A stretch of 64,000 nucleotides of DNA. Source: Phytophthora sp. 'mugwort' (Eukaryota; Oomycota; Peronosporomycetes; Peronosporales; Peronosporaceae). Where the stretch lies: positions 186,001 through 250,000 of the forward strand of contig JAUCEF010000014.1 in assembly GCA_033558025.1 (NCBI GenBank). Direction: 5' to 3'. The position numbers were made by a program, and so were the translations under genes. The stretch's first letter is position 1; the number at the start of each line of letters is the position of its first letter. Of the stretch, positions 44,702 to 55,788 are shown one piece after another. Below the pieces are notes generated by a model, which was not told where the DNA came from, made no database searches, and saw nothing but the letters and a program-made list of their open reading frames with translations.

Positions 44702-47700
44702 CTAGGATGTCATCGACGAGTTTAGTTCATACAAGCGTTGCAAGAAGAGCGTATAGTCCACCGCTTCCAGGTCGTCTTCCATGCCAAAGTGTCGGAGCAA
44801 TGCCATGATTTCCTGTTTCTGAAGTAAAATGTTGAGTTGGTGCAGCGTCGACAGCAGTAGCGACATGGAGACACATTCAAGTGGCAAGTTCTCAGTTATT
44901 ACCAGATATTGCGGCGGGGAATCTGCCAGTTGTCGCTGGAATTGGGCAAGAAACCGGTCAAAGTCGAGCCGCCCACCTCCTCCTTTCCCCTTGATGATTA
45001 TCTGTCTCACGACAACTCGAACTTTGACTTGCAAGTCAACGGATAAAGGTGCTGTCCATTGTGCAAAATGCAATAAATCCAAGAAAAATTTGGAAGGGGA
45101 GCCAAGATGAAGGAAAAACTGGCTGATAAGGTGCCTCGACACGTGCACGTGGTGGTAAATATGTAAGATATGTTGCAGACTCGCTGGTGTCAACGGATCC
45201 AGTGTCGAAACCTGCAATTCTCGTTGAGTTTTTTGGATTTGTATCGACATTCCCGACCCACGAAGAGTGGCGTTACTTAAGGTAGAACGTCGAAGCGGAG
45301 AACTTGGTGATGTACGTCTCGAGGAACGAGCAGCAGGAGCTGTAGATCCATACAATAGGTACCGGAAGGCTTTTACTGGTAGAATATTTCCCTTTGAATC
45401 CGCGAATTGACTTGCAAGTTCCAATATCGTAAGCTCCAGTACCCGCAGGCTTGATATCGTTCGACTATCGCTCTCAAGAGGAATTAACTCGCTAGACCTT
45501 CCATTTCGTCCTCTTAATGGATGAACTTGTAAGCCTCTTTGACTGATCCGACTACCAGCGCTGAACGAGCTCGCAATTTCACGGAAACGCTCGAAAGTGA
45601 CAATAGTAGCTGAACCAGAGCTGTCATCCACGGAGCGACCAGCAAGAAGACGCAGCACGGATGTTACAGCATCTATATTATTCACAAGCGCAGCGCTGTA
45701 GCTTGAATGAAGCTCCTGGTCTCCATTTCGTGCAAATTCCTTCATCAGATATATCTGTAAATCTGTTGCATTAAAATACCCTTTGTTGTCAGTATCCAGT
45801 GCTCGAAACAGCTTCTTCATCCCCGCAGTTGACATTGTCGTATGTGCAGCAGCGAATTGTTGAGTAAAATGTTGAATAACACGAATCTGGAGAAGTTTTC
45901 TCGCTTGTCGCTGTTGAGACTCTAATAAAAACACAATCAACCGAGTGTAGTCGATTTGTAGCTCTTTTTCACTTTGCGCTGGGAATCTGCGCTGAAGAAC
46001 ACGGATTTCCCACTCTGCCAGGCTTTGATGCTCGCCACATATTAAACGGTACGCTTTGTTCCAGTCCTCACATCGAATTGTACCGGGATGCTCCCAGTCA
46101 AATGTCTCGAAAACTTTCTTCACCTCGACCAAAGAATGAGGCAGTCGCATGTTGCTACTTAGTATTTGCCAGTCAAACAAGACATCAAAGAACGCGTCGC
46201 ACTGGATTCCGTCATGAATAAAAGCACTCGGACGATCTCCACTGGAACTTTGCGATACATTCTGTACCAAAGTTTTGAGATGATCTTGGTGCACGCCTAC
46301 AATACCCATCTCGACCAGCATTTTGCTAAGTTCTTGCACTATGACACTTTGAGGAAGCCATCCCTGGGTATTACGACCAAGATCATCAAGCACACGCTGC
46401 AGATCGTATCCAGCACAGCATTTCGCCACGAGGTTCTTAACCGATTCCTTATTCTCCATCGTACCGGCCTCAAAAATAGAAGTGTCATGATTTTCACGAT
46501 GTTTGTGATCTTTCCAGCATTTTCTAGACAGAAAGTTGGCAAGTATTTGCACTTCAACGCTCCCATCATGACTCGAATCCACACTTGCAAACAGAAACAA
46601 CATTTCAATTATCACCAATGGATATTGCTCTGCTTGAACGATGAAAATCTCGTGGAAATCCTGAATCATAAGTTTGTGAGACGGTCCTAGAGTGGTCATG
46701 AGCTCCGTCATATAAACTCGCAGTCGAGCATGTTCTCGTACAATATTTTTCCGAATAAAATTCTCAAAGAACTGCTGGTCTTGAGGTTCCGGATATCCAA
46801 AGACTAAGCTTAAGAGCACGTCATATCTCAGCTTTAAACCAGATTGAGCCTCACTCGCTGTGTCTTTCGTGTCTTCTGATATTGCCAACGATGTGATTAG
46901 AACGTCCATATCATCTGAGCTAATATGACGCTCGAAAATCCGTTGAAATTGTCTCGTTGTGACCGTGAATGTGGTATCCGGGTCCACTTTTGCCATGATC
47001 TTCTCAATTTGAACCCGCACTTTATCCTTCATCAGGATATTCCCGCCACATAACGTCATATAGATACTATGCCAGAACTCCCATCGCAAAGCTCGTTTCT
47101 GTTGCTTTGCACCATTCAATTGAGGGTTCAAATCGAGTGGAATTGACTCCAAGATCGCGTCCAGCAGCTCGGGATAAGCAAGAAACATCTCCGAGGATGA
47201 ATTTTGTGCACCATTCTGGATAAAAGGGCGAGCAAGCTGGATCGTTTCGTGCTCTTTTAGTGGAAACGGGAGCTCAAGTGCATGGTGCTTTACCAAATCC
47301 ACGTGAAATACACGTACCATTTTTGCTAGTGAGATAATCTGGTCATTATTCCAGTCATACTTGGAGCAAAGTGCGTCTAACAGTTGACGAGCACCTTCAC
47401 GTCCAGGTGGGAATCCGCTCTGCAGATACTTTTCAAGACGGATCAGAGAGTTTTTCTTAACTGACTCGCGAATATCCGGTAATGCATAGATGAGAATATC
47501 CACGAGAACATCCACAAACTCTCTGTAGTCCAGTTGGGCATTTGAGTTGAAGTTCATGCCCAAACACACCTCAATAAGTCGTGTCTCGCTCATTTTGAGC
47601 TCGAACTCGTCCGCCAAAAGACAACTAAGGTGCTTCAAAGTCACAAATCCAGTCGATTCGGCGTCGTCTTCGCGTAGAAGTTCTTCAAGCCGCTTGACAC

Positions 47701-48910
47701 CGGTGCTATAGTGTTCAAAGATAGTTAGATTTCGCTTCAATTCCACGGATTTCCATCAGTACCAACACTTACAATTGTAGTTTGCTTGCTATCTCTACGA
47801 GTTCCTGTTCATGAAGGTTAACGACTTGCAACTTGGAGCTTGAGACGTCGCCATTCTGTGGAGAAAATGCTCGGGATTTAATTGGCGACGTGGCCTTGAC
47901 TTTGATTGGCGATACGTCAGCACTAACCGACCTCCCAGTCGCTCGTCTTAATGGCGACGTAGCTTGTGTGGTCGATTTAGGGCTCAGAGCGAGTTTTGTA
48001 GAGTCTAATTGTCTACTAAGTCGCAAGTTAGCGCTCTGGAGGTTTGAGATAACGTCTTGAAGTTTTCGGTTCTTTGACTCGAGAGAAACAGCTTTTGACT
48101 GCAGATTTGAGGCAATTACTGGAGCAGATGAAGACGTGACACGCGACTGCCAGATATCGAGTGCCCGTAGAGCCTCTCGAATGTTGATGAGGATCTCTCC
48201 ACCTTCTTCGGTTGCAAACTGGTACAAGAATTCCTGCATTTTATTGATAACAAATAAAAAATAGGTTAAATTGTTTGCCAAGATATTCGAGAAAACTCGG
48301 ACACGAACCTCCATTTCTTCAGTGACAGGATCAGCGCCAGTCGCTGATTCGGGATCAAGATCGAAGAGAACCTCACAGATATGACTCAATGAGACCAGCG
48401 CGTGTCTCCTGGCATCTCCGTACGAGAACAAGTCGCAGAGATCAAGAGGCGACAGCTTCTTGACGTGCATAATTCGCTGCATCCATTCGTCTGGAGATTC
48501 CCGCGAACTTGTGGGCTTTGGACCTGAATATCCGACTGAAGACGTCGTTTTCCTTAAAATTCCTCGAGGTTTTTCAACCGTTTTATGATCAATTGATCGG
48601 CGTTCTCGAGCTGAGGACGGTCGCGCGACAGTGTCCGGTACGAGACGCTGTCGGATACTCGACGACGACAGAGTTCGCCGTTTAAGCCCAGCAGATGAAG
48701 ACGATTGACTCTCGTCATAACGACTGGAAAGTCTCATATACGCGTCTTCGATACGAGAATCGCATAACTAGGAAGCGACAGAGCAAGTTTTTTTTTCTAT
48801 GAGCGTCACAAATTAAGTACAAAGTGAGTCTAACCTGTCGTCACCTTTGATTGCCGCTGTAGATACGCTTGAAAATCGCGCGTCGAGATAGAAGACGGTT
48901 GTCCTGCCAT
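44702..48910 (-). CDS. large EF-hand-like / coiled-coil protein (3 exons, 1354 aa)
   Basis: Minus-strand exons 48910-48845, 48767-47773 and 47705-44702 join in phase (66 + 995 + 3004 nt = 1355 codons) across introns of 77 nt (GTGACG...CCTAG) and 67 nt (GTAAGT...CTAACTATC...TATAG). The start MAGQPSSISTRDFQAYLQRQ is the first ATG. Residues about 110-230 form a helical region (LSPLDLCDLFSYGDARRHAL). A coiled coil follows (LESKNRKLQDVISNLQSANL), then a Ser/Pro-rich linker. The long C-terminal part is a series of EF-hand-like units, most decayed in the loop; the clearest is LDTDNKGYFNATDLQIYLMK (about residue 990), and others include VDSSHDGSVEVQ, YDWNNDQII and FDWEHPGTIRCEDW. It is probably a cytoplasmic or flagellar-type scaffold with few working calcium sites; no specific function can be assigned. 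The two big exons could be mistaken for two genes. Confidence 0.75.
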
Positions 48911-49433
48911 CTCTATGGACCACAAGACAAGGCAAAGCAAATGACTTCCTTTCAAGCCTTAAAGGGACCTCACGCGCGGACTAAAACTGGATCAATCCGT
49001 TAAGTATTTTCATCTGCTCGAGAATCGTTTCGCCATTCTCCTAAGTCGAATGGTGACTCGCATGTATACTTGGCATTAGCGAGAATACATGCCTCCTTCA
49101 GTGATGACAATATCGACCTAAACAAAATGGTGGCTCTTTCGGACAACCATTTCGCTACGACTAGGCAAGAGTGACGGACGCGTTTAACGTAATGGACTTG
49201 CCGGATACAGGGAAGGGATTGGACGTAGCTGCGGACAGACGATGTCCGTTGGCCGCGACCAGCAAGAAAGTCGAAAGAAAAGACCAGACATTTCGGGACT
49301 GAAACGCATTAGCAACATACACACAAACCACTTTTTCTCTTCGATCTGAAACGAATGGCATTTCCACTCGCTGGATCTCACGCTTGTGGTTACGATTTCT
49401 TCCACTAATGCACACATTTCCACTCTAACTTCT

Positions 49434-49441
49434 TTCACTCT
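49434..49441 (+). promoter_or_regulatory. candidate oomycete Inr element
   Basis: TTCACTCT fits the oomycete initiator consensus YTCANTYY and lies 47-54 bp upstream of the chosen ATG at 49488, in a pyrimidine-rich leader. The 577-bp gap to the EF-hand gene start (48910) is a divergent promoter region. Confidence 0.35.
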
Positions 49442-49487
49442 CTCTTTTCCCTCATCTATTCAACGGTCTACGAAACACAAACACTTA

Positions 49488-50825
49488 ATGAAGACTTTAT
49501 TAACATGGAGCATAACGTTCTATGCCTTAATCCTCATGTCAATGGATCTACCTGTCGCTGCTTCTCGCTGTAAACCATCGGAGAAATGCCATCACGCTAT
49601 GGAAACATCAAGTACGAGATCAAGAGGAGTCTCCTCTCTGACGGACGCTAATAGCACTGTCAGTCGCGTGTCTCCATATAGCGAAGTCGGTCCACGAAGC
49701 AGCTCAGTGTCTCATCGTTCAAGCTCGACCCATTTCAAGCAGGTGACATCGCTTCAAGCTCGTGTTCAAGGTGACAGACCCCAGTGGAATACCGACAACG
49801 AGCGCTTCGTATCGACCTACTACACGACGTTTGACGAGAAATACCGAGCCGTCCTCGACACGGTCAACATGGCAGCTATCGAAGGTGCTCTCAAGTACGT
49901 ACAGGCCGAATGTATCAACGCGTCCGTCGTGACGAATTGCAAGCGTAAAAACAACATCAAGTACCTTGTTTTCTATGAGACGACAATCGTGCAACCTGCT
50001 GCAGCCATGGATTTCTATGCCAACATCACGGACGAATACGATTCCGCTATCGAGCACTGTCCGTTTGTGCCTATGGACGGCGGTCGATGTGGTCCGAACG
50101 GCGACGGCACGATCCCGGCCGTATGTAGCCAGTATCTCGGAACCCACGGCCAACCTGAACTGGGCTTTTGTATAAGCGCCACACTGCAGGACCACGACGT
50201 CATCGCACCATATCCACACAATTATTGGTTCTCGTTCCCTAATAGTTGTCCACAAAGTCGTTGGAGTGAGAAAACGGAGGCTTGTCGTCTTGAATCTGCT
50301 GGTGGAATGTGTGCTCTTGGGGTGAAGCCGGACGGAAAGTCGTGTACCTTTTCGTACGACGTGTTGGGTTATATTGCGTTGGACGAGGTGGTAGGCATCA
50401 CGTCTTTGGTTAACCCAAGGACGGGAGCTACCTATGCGAATTACTCGGAGTTTTGCGCCGCCGGTGGGGTAGAATTCAACGTTTTAGTGTCTGGAGACGA
50501 CGTCACGTGGCTCGACGGACTAGATTTCTGGGCTAATCCGGACGATAGTGACGCTAATGTAGAGCGAGCTCAGAAGGTTCTGTCTGCTTACTCTGCACTC
50601 ATCGAGAAGAATGCCATGACAAGTGACGGAGGAAGAATGAAACCTCTTCCGACGGTTGCCTCACTCACGGCCAGCAACCCGCCGTGCTACAAGAACAGCG
50701 ACGTCTGTGCCACAGCCAAGTTCGGGTGCCAGAGGTCTTACTACTCACAGATCTGTCAAGTCTGCACATCGCCAGCCTCGAACTGCGTTAAAGCACCACA
50801 CTTGCGAGGAAGAGCGCAGCTTTAA
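49488..50825 (+). CDS. secreted cysteine-rich protein, single exon, 445 aa
   Basis: The start at 49488 was chosen because it puts a classic signal peptide first (MKTLLTWSITFYALILMSMD then LPVAAS); the frame is open upstream to 49386 but that extension is polar. After cleavage come CKPSEKCHHAMETSS, a Ser/Thr-rich linker to about residue 85, and a folded-looking domain from FVSTYYTTFDEKYRAVLDTV to the end with many Cys (ECINASVVTNCKRKN, HCPFVPMDGGRCGPNGDG, CSQYLGTHGQPELGFC, FPNSCPQSRW, CYKNSDVCATAKFGCQRSY, CQVCTSPASNC). No RxLR or LxLFLAK motif is seen in the first 60 residues. It looks like a conserved secreted oomycete protein of unknown function; a cell-wall or apoplastic role is possible. 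Intact. Confidence 0.8.
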   Translation: MKTLLTWSITFYALILMSMDLPVAASRCKPSEKCHHAMETSSTRSRGVSSLTDANSTVSRVSPYSEVGPRSSSVSHRSSSTHFKQVTSLQARVQGDRPQWNTDNERFVSTYYTTFDEKYRAVLDTVNMAAIEGALKYVQAECINASVVTNCKRKNNIKYLVFYETTIVQPAAAMDFYANITDEYDSAIEHCPFVPMDGGRCGPNGDGTIPAVCSQYLGTHGQPELGFCISATLQDHDVIAPYPHNYWFSFPNSCPQSRWSEKTEACRLESAGGMCALGVKPDGKSCTFSYDVLGYIALDEVVGITSLVNPRTGATYANYSEFCAAGGVEFNVLVSGDDVTWLDGLDFWANPDDSDANVERAQKVLSAYSALIEKNAMTSDGGRMKPLPTVASLTASNPPCYKNSDVCATAKFGCQRSYYSQICQVCTSPASNCVKAPHLRGRAQL

Positions 50826-50910
50826 GGCTAGAAATAGGTATATCTTCCGTTAAAGCTTCGATTTTTTTCATTTAGAAAATTGTTTTGTTGTTTTAACAGT
50901 TTGTACTTGT

Positions 50911-52738
50911 TTACGTGGCGATGTTTTTGCCAGTGCGGAGCCAGGCGAATTGGAAATTGTAATCCACGCCTGTTGTACAGTATAAGCTCTGAGTTTCGAC
51001 TTCGTATAGAGATGACAAGATATATGTCATGATTCCATACCGAGTTGTGGGAGAATGGACTGCATCGTCACAGTTACCCAAAGAAGGAGTTTGGGTTGCA
51101 CCATGAGGCACTCGCGTTCTAGCACAAACGCGAGCTGCCGCAACGAGCGAGGGAATACGAGACGGTTAAGTACGAGGACGAGAAGGACGAGTGATGCGAA
51201 ACTCGAGAACTCCGTATTGTAGCACACTAAAACCCATTTACCATAGCTCTTCCTACGTGAGATGGGCGAGTTGTGGGTAAATTTGTCGATTCAGTAGATG
51301 ATACAAGATCATTAAGTACCCTCCTGTTCGAATAGCAAGCAGTACAGTTGTTAGCAGATATTAATCCATAAATTCTTTTTATTCGTGAGTACCGTGTGAC
51401 GTACCGCAAATGACAGGAACCAGCACTTCGGTAAACTCAATTAGTAGCAAGAATTCGGTGAGGAACAGTACTTGGAGAGCTTTCTTAAGCAAACAATAAT
51501 GATCTCGATTCGAAATTCGGTTGAGTCCAGTTGTCGCACGAGCTAAAGCGATCTCCGATCTTTTCTCAGTTAAACCAGACTGGGCAGAAGGAAATACGCA
51601 TAAGCCCTCGCTCAAGGAAAGTGGCTGGGACATTGGGATTGGAAGTTGGTATTGCTCCGACATCATGTTCATAATCGGCATCACGTGCTTCTTTTTAAAA
51701 AGAATCCTGGCAATTTGTCAGGCGGAGTTGATTGCCCAGATACGAGATTTTATCATAACAGTCGTCCTTCGACGGGTGGCAGCGGGACGATAAGTCTCGA
51801 GCACACGTTCCACTGTCGAAATGAAGTCGTTGGGGTTCATTCCCAGCTTGTTGTACGTCGTCTTGACGTCGTTCATCATGTGGTGCACGTCGAGGAACAA
51901 AAAACCCGCTTGCAGAAGGTCGATGGCGATGATGTGATGCTAGTGGCGATGGACTGTGAATTTTGCATACAACTTGCAATAAAGAGTGCGTTAAATTTTT
52001 CAATGTTGAGGATGACAACTTGGGGCTTCGTGTCGTCACGGCCGGCCAGGAGACGGCTCAGCATGTTCTTCTGTATCACTTTGAACGCTGGGACGAGTAA
52101 TGCGAACAGAGGCTGATACGTTGGCGACAGATTCGTGAAGATGGTGCTGAAAACCGCGTACACCACGATGGCGGACACTTGATCTCCGGTAAGTGTCGCG
52201 AACCGTACCACATCTTTTTATAGCGTCATGGTTAGCATGCATGTGTACGCCACACACCCAGAACAGGAAGAAGATCGTGAAGCCAAGCCATGGAGCAGAG
52301 AATAAGACGGTCATGATCGGTAAGGGCCAGCAAACCAACATCGATAAGCCGAATGCAAGCGCAGTCGTGAGTATAGTCGCAGGAAGCGAGATGCCCAGTC
52401 CAGCTAAAGGTTCCAGCCGGAGATTCGGACAGCAGAGACGAATCTGCTCGATCGAGCAGTGTATGTAAATGAAACATGTTAACGTTGTTCGAACCCACGA
52501 TGTCACACTGTGCTCCAGCCCTCGCTCAGGGCTTCAAGGGGTATCGCATCAATTGATGCGACCAGGATGAGACTAGGGAGTGGCGTGAGGAGGAGCACGA
52601 GCACTGCGTGTGAGACGCTGGTGGATCGACAGTACTCGTTCATAGCAGTAAGCGCTCGATTGTGGCCATGGGCTCGACTTGAACTGCTTCCCACTTGCGA
52701 TTGAAGCGGTGGACGGTCCTCTTCATCTTCGTCGACAT
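50911..52738 (-). pseudogene. multi-span membrane protein pseudogene (at least four frameshifts)
   Basis: The minus strand starts at an ATG (52738) reading MSTKMKRTVHRFNRKWEAVQ up to ATIERLL. After a one-base loss at about 52647 it continues MNEYCRSTSVSHAVLVLLLT. A second shift occurs near 52508 (into TSWVRTTLTCFIYIHC), a third near 52212 (into VVRFATLTGDQVSAIVVYAV), and a fourth near 51925 (into IIAIDLLQAGFLFLDVHHMM). Further pieces below 51690 (EKRSEIALARATTGLNRISN, LQVLFLTEFLLLIEFTEVLV, LRQLAFVLE, VDYNFQFAWLRTGKNIAT) complete it. The order matches a large oomycete family of uncharacterised transmembrane proteins as I remember it. None of the shifts is explained by an intron. Decay seems recent because long in-frame pieces remain. 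Confidence 0.65.
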
Positions 52739-53142
52739 AATTGACGGCAAGTAAAGGACACTTCGGTTTCTATTGTGAAGAGGAGCGCCGCAAACTCGGA
52801 AAATTTGCCAAGTATAGTTCTTTCGCTGCCTCAGACATGTATGGTATTATCAATGCGATGATCAGCTAAATACTTGAATCTACCAGCCCTGAAATGTAGG
52901 TTCCCTTGTTGACCTTTAGTTACAATGCTCTGTCCTTTTTTTCTTCACAAAACGAACACATTTTCTTTTTTCTTTTAAGTTGTGCTAAAATATGACGATC
53001 CAAGTCGTACTTGAGCAGGTTAAACAATTGGTGGCATCGGTAGAAAAGGGTGAATTGGCGCCTTTTCTCGAGGAAGGGTAATGGAATCAAACGAACTGGG
53101 TCTGCGACCTTCAAAAGAGTAAGATGGTCGTTATTTAGTAAG

Positions 53143-54291
53143 TTACGCCCAGGCGTCGAAGATCTCCTGCCGCGATTTTTTGAGCTCATCGTCGTCTCGA
53201 TCCTTGGCCTCGACCGAAATGCCTGGGAAGTTGAATTCGAAGATCTTCTTGAGCTTGGGCAGATCCTCCTTGGGCGGGGCGTACGTGCCGCTGTTGTTGT
53301 CGATCACGAGCTTGTACTTGCCGAAATGACCCTTTTCAATGTGGAATTCACCTGCAAACTTGACCGAGAAGGCAGCGCCCGAGTGCACCATGTGCTTCGA
53401 TAGCATATCCTTGAAGAAAGACGCACCGGTCTCGGAGAAGTACCATCCCGTGGAGGTGATGGCGTACGTGAAGAGCACAGGTTTCTCAAGACGCTGGCCG
53501 TAGTTCACCAGCTTAAAGAAGTTTGACGGCTCCTTGAGCTGACCGTACTCTGTGGTACCGCCGTGTCGGTAGATCACTTCATGTTCGGTAGCGATAGCCT
53601 TACGGAGCACGGGCGATTCCGGATGATCCGGCGAGAAGATCTTCTGGATCGTCGGGTAGTTCTTGTTCCACTCATGGTCGTTGGGCATGATCTGCGAGAT
53701 GTTGTGTAGCTGCAGATGGTAGGCTGAGGACTGCAACTTGTCGTCACCTGTCATGGACTGCGTCAAGACGCCCGAGCGGACGCTCAAGTGGGCCGAGTAG
53801 TGCACGGGGCCGTACTGCTGCAACGTACCATCGTCGTGGGCCTTGGAGGCGCATGACTTGACCTTGACCACGATGGTGCCGGCGGGCTTCTCATTGCGCG
53901 TGATCGGCAGCTCAAAGGTCGTTTCTGTGCCGTCCGTGTTTGCCGCCGTGAACTGCGTCTGGCCCAACGCGTCGTCGCCGTCGAAGTCCTCGTCCAGCAG
54001 GTAGAGTTTGCACACTGTGTCGGGCTTTACGTTCTTGAAGAAGAACTTCTCGTTCCAGACGGGCTCGAGCGTGTCGAAGATGGGGCGTGTCCAGGCCACC
54101 TTTTGGCCGGCTACCTCGATCAGAGCGTAGGCGTCGCTGGATGATACTTTGCCCTTGAACGCGGCTTTCATGTCGAAGTAGTCGCCGACCGCGATGTCCT
54201 TGGCTGAAACGATCTCGAGCTCAACATCGAGCACGGAGTTGTCGGACGTGGAGCCATGGTGCGAGGAGGAGGAGGAGGAGGAGTTGCCCAT
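53143..54291 (-). CDS. C2-domain protein A with conserved C-terminal domain (382 aa, intronless)
   Basis: An N-terminal C2 domain spans about residues 20-155: VLDVELEIVSAKDIAVGDYF, the SSDAY loop, WTRPIFDTLEPVWNEKFFF, and the acidic loop LLDEDFDGDDALGQTQF, which carries the Asp cluster expected for Ca2+-dependent phospholipid binding. A second conserved domain of about 215 residues follows (YHLQLHNIS, DHEWNKNYPTIQKIFSPDHP, GWYFSETGASFFKDMLSKHM, LVIDNNSGTYAPPKEDLPKL, NFPGIS). It is shared by all four cluster members and I cannot assign it to a named family. The N-terminus MGNSSSSS fits an N-myristoylation signal (Gly2, Ser6). It is inferred to be a membrane-recruited cytoplasmic protein. Head-to-head with copy B; a LINE insertion lies in the shared upstream region. 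Confidence 0.82.
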   Translation of the reverse strand: MGNSSSSSSSHHGSTSDNSVLDVELEIVSAKDIAVGDYFDMKAAFKGKVSSSDAYALIEVAGQKVAWTRPIFDTLEPVWNEKFFFKNVKPDTVCKLYLLDEDFDGDDALGQTQFTAANTDGTETTFELPITRNEKPAGTIVVKVKSCASKAHDDGTLQQYGPVHYSAHLSVRSGVLTQSMTGDDKLQSSAYHLQLHNISQIMPNDHEWNKNYPTIQKIFSPDHPESPVLRKAIATEHEVIYRHGGTTEYGQLKEPSNFFKLVNYGQRLEKPVLFTYAITSTGWYFSETGASFFKDMLSKHMVHSGAAFSVKFAGEFHIEKGHFGKYKLVIDNNSGTYAPPKEDLPKLKKIFEFNFPGISVEAKDRDDDELKKSRQEIFDAWA

Positions 54292-54320
54292 TGTAGTGGA
54301 GATATGCTGCGGAGTAGGAG

Positions 54321-54338
54321 ACGAATTGGGAAGTGAGA
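54321..54338 (-). promoter_or_regulatory. Inr + FPR-like core promoter of C2 gene A
   Basis: The minus strand reads TCTCACTTCCCAATTCGT, about 30-47 bp upstream of the ATG at 54291. It fits the oomycete initiator (YTCANTYY) followed by the flanking promoter region (CAWTTTNYY) with one or two mismatches. It sits between the gene and the LINE insertion, so the core promoter appears intact. Confidence 0.45.
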
Positions 54339-54533
54339 GCTCGCTGGGCTAACCGTACCAGGCCGTTGGAAGATCGCCATGATGCAACTCTGATTCATCT
54401 TGCGACATGAAAGTATCCATCTGTCCAGATTACGGCTACACATTGTAGACGATTGAGTGAGAGAGTAATCGGAGATACATGACACTACCGAACCTGGCAA
54501 GGTCGATCGAATTTGCGAGGGCACTTTTGCTCA

Positions 54534-54552
54534 CTTGCATAAGCCTACATTA
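54534..54552. repeat. 19-bp target-site duplication, left copy
   Basis: CTTGCATAAGCCTACATTA, identical to 55770-55788; the pair flanks the LINE fragment. Confidence 0.8.
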
Positions 54553-55769
54553 CAAAGCTCCAGCGCTAGGAATTTGCAATTGTAAGCAGTATCCCGAGAA
54601 TCAAAGTTGGTGAAAACATGCAAGTATCAAGGCAGGTGGAGGAGCCGATGGCGTTGACGCACGAGTATACCTGGACAACGCGACGATCGAGGCACATCCG
54701 AGGTGACTGGGAGGACAAAGCAGGCGAGGAGAAAGCAACGATTCAACTCGTGCAGCAACCCGATGGATCCACTGGCGAGTAGCTGAGCACAGCTTGACAG
54801 CAGCGGCGACTGTGATGGACAAACGGAAACTACATAAACATGAAAGTGAAGGAAGCATCGTGTTCTTCGCGCACCCGGAGCTCCATGGGTTTCCCTGGTC
54901 AGTCCCGGACTCAAATCGCCAACAAACATGTCGGAGCAGCCGTCAAGAAGCAAGCCTCCAGACGATACCAGAAGGAAGGTCCGGCGCTTTCGGGAGTGCT
55001 GAAGCAACTACAGCACATGGCACGGACGAGCGAGTGGCGGCGGCGGCACTGCACTAAATGAAGAATCTCTGGGCGCACAACAACGAATTGAAAGCGTACC
55101 AAGTCTGGGTGGCCTCCCGCGTAGCGGTATGTCAACTCAATCTCTATTACGGAGGAAGGATACTAGACAACAGCTGCCCGAAATTGCAGTGCTGTCAAGG
55201 GACGAGAGAGGCGGTAGAGCATATCTTTTGGGAATGTCCATGCGCTCAGGCATGCAGGCAACAGCTAGTCTGTCACTGGACTGGAGAATGCTGGGATCTT
55301 GGACGGCTTGCCCAGGCCATGCGACACTGTGCTAACCGGACAGCCCCGCACCTCTCCGCGTACATGTGGGACCGCATACCTCGAGAAAACCCCGACGAAG
55401 TCAAGGAGTACGCGGAGGAGTATGGAGAATAATCAGCATTATATCTGCGTAGAGTGCCTCTGTATGCAGAGGAATCGGGTGGTGTTCCAGGGGAAGAGGC
55501 CACAATAGACGGCAGCAAGAAGGATTTCTGGACGGCAGGAATGAGGCAATTGAAAGCAATAGCGAAGCGGGGGCGACGACAACCGGAAACCATAAGCAAG
55601 GGAACGCGACTATTGCTGTGCCAGCGACACTGGAAAAACAGCCCCAAGACAAGTCACCATAGAGACAAGCCCCCTACAACCACCGGACCAGAAGGAACCG
55701 GCGTTGCTAACCAGGCTCAGGATCAATCCGACATCTCGTCGCCGATAAAGATCAAATAGAATAATCTGC
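54553..55769 (+). mobile_element. 5'-truncated LINE-type retrotransposon (1217 bp)
   Basis: Bounded by a perfect 19-bp direct repeat (54534-54552 and 55770-55788), as left by target-primed reverse transcription. The plus strand carries the 3' end of a LINE ORF2: NNELKAYQVWVASRVAVCQL, then CQGTREAVEHIFWECPCAQA, the Cys/His zinc-binding region that follows the reverse transcriptase in many non-LTR elements. After a stop at 55430 it continues in other frames (CVECLCMQRNRVVFQGK). The reverse transcriptase and endonuclease themselves are missing, so the copy is dead on arrival. The 3' end is A-rich (ATCAAATAGAATAATCTGC) but lacks a long poly(A). Confidence 0.72.
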
Positions 55770-55788
55770 CTTGCATAAGCCTACATTA
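55770..55788. repeat. 19-bp target-site duplication, right copy
   Basis: CTTGCATAAGCCTACATTA, identical to 54534-54552. Confidence 0.8.

Noticed and set aside
46166..46690. 174-codon plus-strand open frame
   Set aside because: Antisense shadow inside the third exon of the EF-hand gene; no motif, and the minus-strand reading explains the region.
49386..49487. Upstream extension of the secreted protein to a start at 49386
   Set aside because: The extension is polar and would bury the signal peptide; the Met at 49488 puts it at the N-terminus.
49719..50255. 178-codon minus-strand open frame
   Set aside because: Antisense shadow of the secreted cysteine-rich protein.
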